Shown here: positions 57,021-64,000 of the stretch, one piece after another
Layout: the number at the start of each line of letters is the position of its first letter
Position numbering within the stretch: position 1 is the first letter of the stretch
Source: Lantana camara
Taxonomy: Eukaryota; Streptophyta; Magnoliopsida; Lamiales; Verbenaceae
DNA length: 64,000 nt
Assembly (NCBI GenBank): GCA_037501455.1
Contig: CM074865.1
Location: forward strand, 20,406,501-20,470,500
Reading direction: 5' to 3'
Notes under the pieces: generated by a model
The model's input: the letters and a program-made list of their open reading frames with translations, nothing else
What the model was told of the DNA's origin: nothing
Database searches by the model: none
Program-made: the position numbers and the translations under genes

Positions 57021-59437
57021 TGTAGCACCCCGAGCGTAGGGCACCATATCCCCCGCACTAGAGTTCGACACGTGTAACAAAATGGAAAGTCCGCACACGT
57101 ATCAAACAATAGTGAACGGGTGACAAACAAAACTCACACACTAGCTAGGCGGTCTAGACCCTCAAACAGAGTGCATATCAATTCTAGAGTATAGCGGAAG
57201 CGATTAAACATTCATATCAAATCCCAAGATCAACATATATATCAAAATAGATTCATACTAGCATACTGGAATCATATACAAATGTACAATGCCCATCTGG
57301 GGCCAAAATATAACAAATATCAAAGTATAGCGAAGTACTCATAATACATATCTCCAAAATAATCATAAGTAGCAAAGCTTATAACCACTATAATGCATAT
57401 GCGACTCGAGCTAAACCACAAGTAAGACTCGAAAAACACTTGCCGCCTAGCTCGACTCTAACTGTACCTGCAACTCAAAAGAAAAGGGGAAAAGAAAGAA
57501 ATAATAACGAGGGTTAGTCCTAATGACTAGTGAGGGGCTAACACACACACCCATAATACATATATAGCAAAGCACTGAACGAAATTGAAAAAGAAATCCA
57601 TAAATAGGGGATGGGTTTTGCAAGCTAAAACATTTCACGTGATAATAGATATAAATACTTGAAAGAAGTTAAGGCCGTAGGCCAAAATGACAAGTTTTAA
57701 GTATGTAGGAATCCATTCCCGTTTCATAGATCTTACAAAGTTACACAACTCAGCGAGAACGGGTTATCCCTCCAACTTCCACAAACAAAGGCATAATCAA
57801 AGCGAAATCATAAACCGTCCTTTCTTCGGGTGATAAAAGGGTTGACGACCCTAGCTATCGGCAAAATGCACACGAGACAAGGCTTAATCACTTCCTTGAA
57901 ACCTTCGACGGATTGCTTCCGCTGGCTCAAGAGAAACACCCTTCCTCAGCCTCCTAAGGTTGGATGAGAATCTCAAAGGGAAAGTGTTGATGGAAGAGCT
58001 CGGCGACCCCACGGCCGTCCCGAGATACCATACCACTCTCCGGGGCCCAAATACATAACTCAAAAGGCATAATTTTCACAAAGATTTCCTTCAAAGTTCA
58101 CATCTCGCTTACACGCCCACACTTATCCACGATTTTCAAATCAAACATAAAATAGTTTATATACTTATACAAATCGTTTCCAAAGTCATATGACAAACGG
58201 GACAAGCCCTTAAAGTACATGTCATACACATATTTATCTATAGTATACATATTTCGCGTGCAAGGCTTCAAAACACATAGGGAGGTCATTATAGCTAAAA
58301 AAATAAGACCTTACCTTGAATACGCTTATAGTGAGGTCAAAAGTGTGAAACGAATGCCTAAGGAGCAAGATCACCGTCAATGGGAAAGTCCTCTGTGCAA
58401 AACAAATAACAAAGGATACTCTTAGACTCAAAATGAACCAAATAGATGCTCGATAAATGCATATGGGTGCGAATGATATGTATGAAGTGCAACAAGGTAA
58501 GAAGCAAGACATAAATGAACATATCTTACACGTTTCATAACAAATTGATCTATAAATTTATCGTAATACTCATAACACATAATAAAACATGTTAGCAAAG
58601 CATGGGGATCAAATTAGGGGTAGGGAGTAAGAAACAAGCGAAAAGAAATAAGAAAACAAAGTTCGGAGCAAAGGGAGCTGCTACCCTAAATCCACCCCGG
58701 TGGATTTTTTTCAAAGGCAAAATCCATAGCTGTGGATTTAGGTCAGAAAGGTTCCAAGAGGGCCTGCCTCAAATCCACCTGGAAAAATCCATGTCCGTGG
58801 ATTTGAGGCAGAAGCCAAAATTTTGAGAAAAAAACTTGCAAACTCCCTAAAAATCCAAACAAACCAAGCCAACATCAAGCTAACACTTATAGGTAAGAAA
58901 GGGGAGCAAGAATTCATGCATTACAAGTCATTAAATGGTCCAAATTGCAATAACACTTGCTAGAAGTGATAAGAGCACATGTTCTTATAAAACCTCAAAA
59001 TTAATTAATGGCAAAGTCATGAATTCTCAACTAACACCTCAAGCAAGTTCATATAGATCATAAATGAAGTCTTAGGAACAATATACATGCCTCATATCAA
59101 AAGAATTCACAAGAAAGCAAGCTAGAATCATCAAACCTCTCCAAACCCTTACAATTCATCAACTAAGCCATATCTTATTAAAATCATGGTGAAGTCTTGC
59201 AAAGTTGAAGTTAAAATGAACACAAAGTCATGGAGATTACAAATATGACTTACCTCTTTGATTGGAAGAGAATTGATGGGGGTGTTGGGCTCAAAATCAC
59301 AAGAAAATGAATAGTGGCTCCTTCTTCCTTCTCTTCTCTGGGAGATCAGCTTTTGGGAGGGATTTTCTCTTTCTTTTTGGTTGAAGCTCGAAATGAGCTG
59401 AGAGAGGGAGGTAGATAAGGGAGCTAGTGGGTGGTGG
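57021..59437 (-). repeat. Tekay-type LTR, minus orientation, interrupted
   Basis: It begins TGTAGCACCCCGAGCG...CACCATATCCCCCGCACTA, the (reversed) LTR end shared with Tekay-1 (TGTAGCACCCGGAACG...CACCACATCC), and shares interior segments with 30.97-32.24 kb in inverse orientation. It inserted into the MULE transposase. Its far end is not clear. A + LTR starts at 59438, so it is probably cut by that insertion, although GGTGTAACA at 59437-59445 could alternatively be its own terminus. Confidence 0.75.
58687..58805. repeat. Array of AAATCCAC/GTGGATTT palindromes
   Basis: Three dyads occur: AAATCCACCCCGGTGGATTT near 58688, AAATCCATAGCTGTGGATTT near 58721 and AAATCCATGTCCGTGGATTT near 58784, with an extra half-site AAATCCACC near 58770. 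It occupies the LTR interior as the arrays of the other two Tekay-type LTRs do. Confidence 0.85.
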
Positions 59438-60671
59438 TGTAACACCCCGATCTTTCGGCCGTACAGGTTTGTCGTCACGAGTGAACTTAGAGCATTTTTA
59501 TTTATTTATTTACTTGAATATGTGTTTATTATAATGTTTAAATGTTATATTTGAATTACAGGAAATTTTTTGATAAGTGTTCTTATATGAACTTTAAATG
59601 TGCTTGTCCGTTTAACTCCGTTTTCGATTCGTTTGCCCCGTTTTCAATTTTTACTTTTCGTGCTTAATTGCTATGCATGATAATTATGTGATTTGAACTT
59701 GTCTATGTGCTCGTTTTATACTTTTGAACTCGTTTGTTGTGGTTTTTGACCGTTTATTTGTTTTAGGGACTCGAGGGCCTAACGGAGTTTTAGCGCGCCT
59801 TAGGTTCTAAAGGCCGTAACTTGAGCTCGGGAATTCGGATTCGAATTCTGGAAAAAGCGTCGAACTTGTAATGAAGAAAGAAATCCAAGGAACCTAAGTT
59901 TGTATTTTTCTAAACCCGTTTGATTCCCTAAAATTTCACCGAATTGAGCCTCACGTGCAATTTAGACCCTTCTTGACTATTTTGCCCATAACTTGATGAA
60001 ATCTTGACCAAATTGGATGAAACTTGGACCCACATTCTCTTGAATTAATACCCTAACACCCCATAAGCCATTAATTTGGTCCCAAACTCAGAAAATAGAA
60101 GGAAAAAGGCTCTCTCTCAGCTGCTACCCGCAACCCCAAAAGCAGGAAGAAGAACACTAAGCAATTTTCAAGTTTTGAGCTCGTTTCACCTCCGATTCGC
60201 CCAAAATTTGAAAGGTATGTTTATGAATGTATTCTCCATCCTTCCCTATTTCTTTGGACTCCTTAATTGCTGATTTTCATGGAGAAATGATCATGTAATA
60301 GCTAGCATGATGAATAGTAAGGGTTTAGGATCACTTTGATGAATTTGGTTGAATCCTTGCGATATTTTATGAATTTATGCATGAATATTGATCTCAAGAA
60401 ATCCATAATCAAATAAATGAACTGATTTTGAGAGTTAGTTGTGGGATTTTTAGGATTTGATTCAAGAACTTGGAGATATATACATGTTGATGAATTTGGA
60501 CCTACTTTCTTGCTCTTGTTTGATGAATATATGATTCTTTGCCCAGAATTTTGAAGCCTTTATGCATGTATATAGTAATCCTAACTTACCTTCATGTCTT
60601 GGTTTGAATTAGTATGAGTTTGGGTGAGGTGAGTTTTGTGGTTGTTTTTCGAGTTTTGCCCTGCTCCAGCG

Positions 60672-60798
60672 AGTGGTCGCGGCCGTGATGGCGACCAGTT
60701 CATTTTTGGTCGCGGCTGTGACCCTTTTTTTCCCTTGTTTCGACTTCAGGTCACGGCCACGACCCTTTTTCAGTGTATTTTGGGTCACGGCCGCGACC
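60672..60798. repeat. Array of GGTCGCGGCCGTGACC-type palindromes
   Basis: Four variants occur near 60675, 60702, 60752 and 60783: GGTCGCGGCCGTGATG, GGTCGCGGCTGTGACC, GGTCACGGCCACGACC and GGGTCACGGCCGCGACCC, separated by 12-30 bp of T-rich spacer. Confidence 0.85.
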
Positions 60799-61065
60799 CT
60801 GTTTAGCCCTAGTTTCGAGTTGTGTATGCATGTTGTGTTATTTTTGTTTTGTTTGTATTTTCCGTGAACTTCTTTCTCCTTTTTTTCATTTCTTATGCAT
60901 TATATACTTGATGAATTATGTGTTATATGACTTGTTATGAAATTATTATGTAATTATGGTGATTTATACGCAATATTTAACGAGATATGCTTTATATGCC
61001 TTCCTACGTGTATGCATGACTTCATGCCTCATTTCCTTGCCTCGCCTGGTTTCTTACCGCCTATG

Positions 61066-61250
61066 ATGCACGGACACGGACACGGCGACCCGGACACGAC
61101 ACAACACGGATACGGCGACACGGATTTTTTCTTGAATTTCCCACGTAAGGAGTGTCGGACACGGTGTCGGACACGAGTGTCCGACACGACACCGCATGAC
61201 ACGACACGGCAAAATAATATTTTTAGAAGTGTCCGTGCATCATAGCTTAC
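61066..61250. repeat. MITE of the CACGGACACGG family, nested in the Tekay-3 LTR
   Basis: The ends CTATGATGCACGGACACGG and GTGTCCGTGCATCATAG are inverted repeats. This is the shortest and best preserved copy (about 185 bp). It splits otherwise LTR-like sequence. Confidence 0.75.
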
Positions 61251-63106
61251 TGCCCTTTAATTTTATGAATGACTATGATATGCTTAATTAACATGTTACA
61301 TTGTGTGTTAAGTGATGTATTTTGTATTTATGGCCTAATTGGAATGCTCGTTCTTGAATTATGAACTAATATGCTATAACGTGGCTTAAGTGCTCCTATA
61401 TGAAACGTTAAGTGCTTTCTTGCATCCTATCGATGTCTTAAGTGAATCCTCTTGCCTCTACATTTATTGTATACATCGTAAAGATATTGATATGTGAATT
61501 ATGAATATGGTTGTGGATTAGGGCTCGATTTGATATGATTCATGAAAGATCTTGATCGAATGAAAGCATGCCAATGAACAAACACGATTTACTCGTGTAG
61601 TAAACGAAAGGCTCGTTTATGTGTCTAAGTGGCATTAATTGTGCACATGAACATCTTCATAGTACATTGTTGACATATCATGTTCATTACATTGTCGTGC
61701 GTCATATATGGTTCATATGTAGTCTTGAGTCTCACGATTGCATTGTGTCATTTCTTGTACAGTTTTCTCCAGGGCAGAGACGTACCAGGGTTCAAAGGTT
61801 CTTCCAAGTCTTCTTTTCTTCTTGGTATTATTCGGTAAGGTGTAACAGGTGGGTTTTTCTACTATTAGCTAAATTGACCCGATATATCCCTAATTTGAAA
61901 AGTTTTGAACCAAAGTATTATATCTATATATCGAGTCTCTTTAAAGTAAATGATTTCGAACAAAAAGCTCTTCTTTATGTACCCCACCGAATGATTTTGG
62001 CGAGAACATGAATGAACGTATGGGCCCAGGGACTTGATGCATGTGGCTATCCAGGGAGGCAAGGGCCGACGGTGATCCCGTGTACTAGTCCCACCATGAA
62101 CTACGGTGAAACCGACCTCGTTAGGAGTTGGCGAGGAAGGGGAACTAGCTTTTGGGGCTTCATGGACCCCTACTAGCCGTATTGATTGTGAGACACGTTA
62201 TCGTAGATGGGCCCCCCCGGGACACCGGTTACACCATTGGGAGGAACAAAACCTTTTAGTGGCATGGGTTCGCCCATGGTCCACCAGTACAATATCTTCT
62301 GCTGCGCATGGTAGACACGTTTCTAACCGGAGGAAAAAGGAGTAAATATTACGAATGAATGAATGATTGATAATGATTGAATGAACGAACAAATGATTGA
62401 TTGATTGTTGTATGATCTTAATGAATGAACGAATGGATAATGCACACACGAGGAGAAGGTTGGAGAATTCACCCACTCTCCAAGGCTCACGTAATGACCA
62501 CATGATTGAATGAATGAAATTGATCGTTGTAATCCCGAGCGTTATTTTCTTTTTTTTTTACGCACTTGGGAAATATCTCAAAAACCTCTCATGGGATTAT
62601 AGCTTGCTTGTGCGGGTGTTTAAATTTTGTGATATTATTATAATATGCCCTATTTTATACCCACCAGTTTCCTATAGAGTGAACCTAGCTTTGTTTTCAG
62701 ATCCTTGCAGGTTTTGGAGTGCTGGACGGGAAGTTGAGTCTGTCAAGTCTCTTGGTCAAGTCAGAGTCACTTTACGAATATTATTTATTGTATAAGTTTA
62801 GATGAATGTACGAACGTTATGGGTACAATATTATGATTATATTTATATTGAATTTTCGGGACTAGGTATTTATGCTAGTGGAACCCGTCTGTTATGATAT
62901 ACATTGTAATTGAATGTATGAGTTGCTTCCGCACGTGCCTTTATCTTATTGAATTGTTATATGGTTTCGAAAGTTTAGTTCCTGCCTAGTATAGTAAGTG
63001 AGTGAGTCCTCGTTCACTCTGATCTGGCACGTGTATGGATTTCCCATTTTATATGCAGGTCGGGTCTGAATGCGGGGGATGTGGCGTCTTACGCTCTGGC
63101 GCTACA

Positions 63107-64000
63107 TCCTTAAATGGTATCAGAGCTCCAGGTTGCAAAATCGGGGTTCTCGTGTCGTGATTGAGCCAGTTTATGTCGTACGACATAGGAATAACTTGTC
63201 AACGTGTGTATTGCATTGAATTTTTATAGTTAATTGTTATTGATTACCCGAAATTACTTGTTATATGTGATCTACTTTCAATTTCGTTGCTTTAGGTGTT
63301 GCATTTTGTACTTTATGTGTGTTGATTGATCTAAATATGTGCCATAAGCATATAATAATCCACATGCATCTATATTCGAGTTGAATCTTTGGTTATAGGT
63401 TGTTATTATGCTAATAAAGCTATTATCAACCTCAACAACGAGTTTCTTCTACTAACCAACAAAGGGATTGTGGAGTCAATGAGATTTGAAGGTTCGGTGT
63501 TACACCTTCATGGCTTACAGAATGCTACATTCCATTGCTCGACATCATGAGAGAAGACCTTGATCATGGAAAAGTTCGTCAATCTCGCCATCTCAACAAA
63601 TCTTGCAGATTATCAACATAGGAACATCGTGGGGACTTGAATCCCAAGTTTAAAAGATACTTGAGGCAACGAGATGAGCGGGGAATCTATATTCATCTGA
63701 GTATGAAGATATTCAATGCAAGATCGAATCATTCGAAATTCACCACCGAGATCTCGAAGATTGAAGTAGGTGATCAAAATGAAAAGTCAAAGTGGAAGTT
63801 CGAGGGTAATTACAGGTTCGGGATTCGCTGTAGGAGATGTTAGAAGTTTCTCAACTAAAATGCATGGATTGGAGAGCCACCAACCGTGTGGATTCACAAC
63901 AGAGCCTTGCAAGCAAGCTTAATTAACATACCAACTACCGTGAATCAACAAGTGGACATAAAGCGGAGATGTGAAGGGAAGCCGGAAGAAATTGAGCTAT
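63107..64000 (+). mobile_element. Tekay-3 leader region (runs off the right edge)
   Basis: Sequence downstream of the primer site with no recognisable gag start within the window. The open frame at 63637-63843 shows no gag motif. Gag-pol would be expected beyond 64000. Confidence 0.55.
63115..63126 (+). promoter_or_regulatory. Primer-binding site of Tekay-3 (tRNA-iMet type)
   Basis: TGGTATCAGAGC lies eight bases after the LTR end, the same spacing as in Tekay-1. It confirms that the LTR is a 5' LTR on +. Confidence 0.9.

Larger units (their letters stand above)
59438..63106 (+). repeat. 5' LTR of a Tekay-type element (Tekay-3)
   Basis: Starts TGTAACACCCCGATC and ends CTCTGGCGCTACA, immediately followed by a tRNA-iMet primer site. 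It shares with Tekay-1 the LTR end motifs and, in the equivalent position, TTGATTGA-type tandem tracts (about 62350-62410). At 3,669 bp it is long, partly because it contains a MITE (about 61066-61250). Open frames inside it are not genes. Confidence 0.82.

Overview
This is nuclear DNA from a flowering plant, very probably a eudicot. The evidence is spliced genes with GT..AG introns, an AHL (AT-hook/PPC) gene, a pectin acetylesterase gene, plant-specific LTR retrotransposon lineages (Tekay chromovirus, Tat, Athila-like, Ty1/copia), hAT and Mutator-like DNA transposons, and a captured scrap of plastid DNA. I see no bacterial operon, CRISPR array, rRNA or tRNA gene. Only two host genes are convincing: an intronless AHL gene (24533-25417, +) and a 12-exon pectin acetylesterase-like gene (34981-38216, +). 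Most of the rest is layered transposable elements.

Region 1-16459 is a nested stack. The oldest layer is a Tat-type Ty3/gypsy element on the + strand (Tat-A). Its 3' end survives as an antisense ORF (2217-2839, -), a polypurine tract (3457-3471) and a 3' LTR split into 3472-3618 and 15777-16459. An Athila-like LTR (665-2216) interrupts the antisense ORF. A non-autonomous hAT-like element (3619-15768, 8-bp target duplication GCCTCTGC) interrupts the LTR. Inside that hAT element sit a full-length Tekay chromovirus (4262-14126, TSD TTATG, coding on -) and a solo Tat LTR (14665-15478, TSD ATTAT).

Region 16460-40428 is AT-rich and holds the two genes. It also holds small DNA elements with long terminal inverted repeats: a Mutator-like element carrying plastid psbE/psbF and rps11 pieces (18105-19097), a related one with an unknown GC-rich insert (22958-23562), a related fold-back element just upstream of the AHL gene (23946-24332), another carrying unknown sequence (32821-33343), and a hAT element (39294-40185, TSD ATGGGTAG). 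A 5'-truncated copia element (28300 to about 30965) abuts a truncated Tekay-like LTR (about 30970-32239).

Region 40429-52816 is a complete but mutated Tat element on the - strand (Tat-B, 12.4 kb, two 868-bp LTRs, TSD AAATA). It has gag, protease, RT, two RNase H domains and integrase on -, and on + a three-exon antisense gene with its own TATA box. Region 53100-57020 holds a MITE, an orphan Tat RT fragment and a decayed MuDR-type transposase gene. Region 57021-64000 holds two Tekay-type LTRs in opposite orientation; the second (59438-63106, +) is followed by a tRNA-iMet primer-binding site and runs off the right edge.

The most unusual observation is that three different Tekay LTR families in this window each carry, in the LTR interior, an array of short GC-rich or dyad-symmetric palindromes whose sequence is private to the family.
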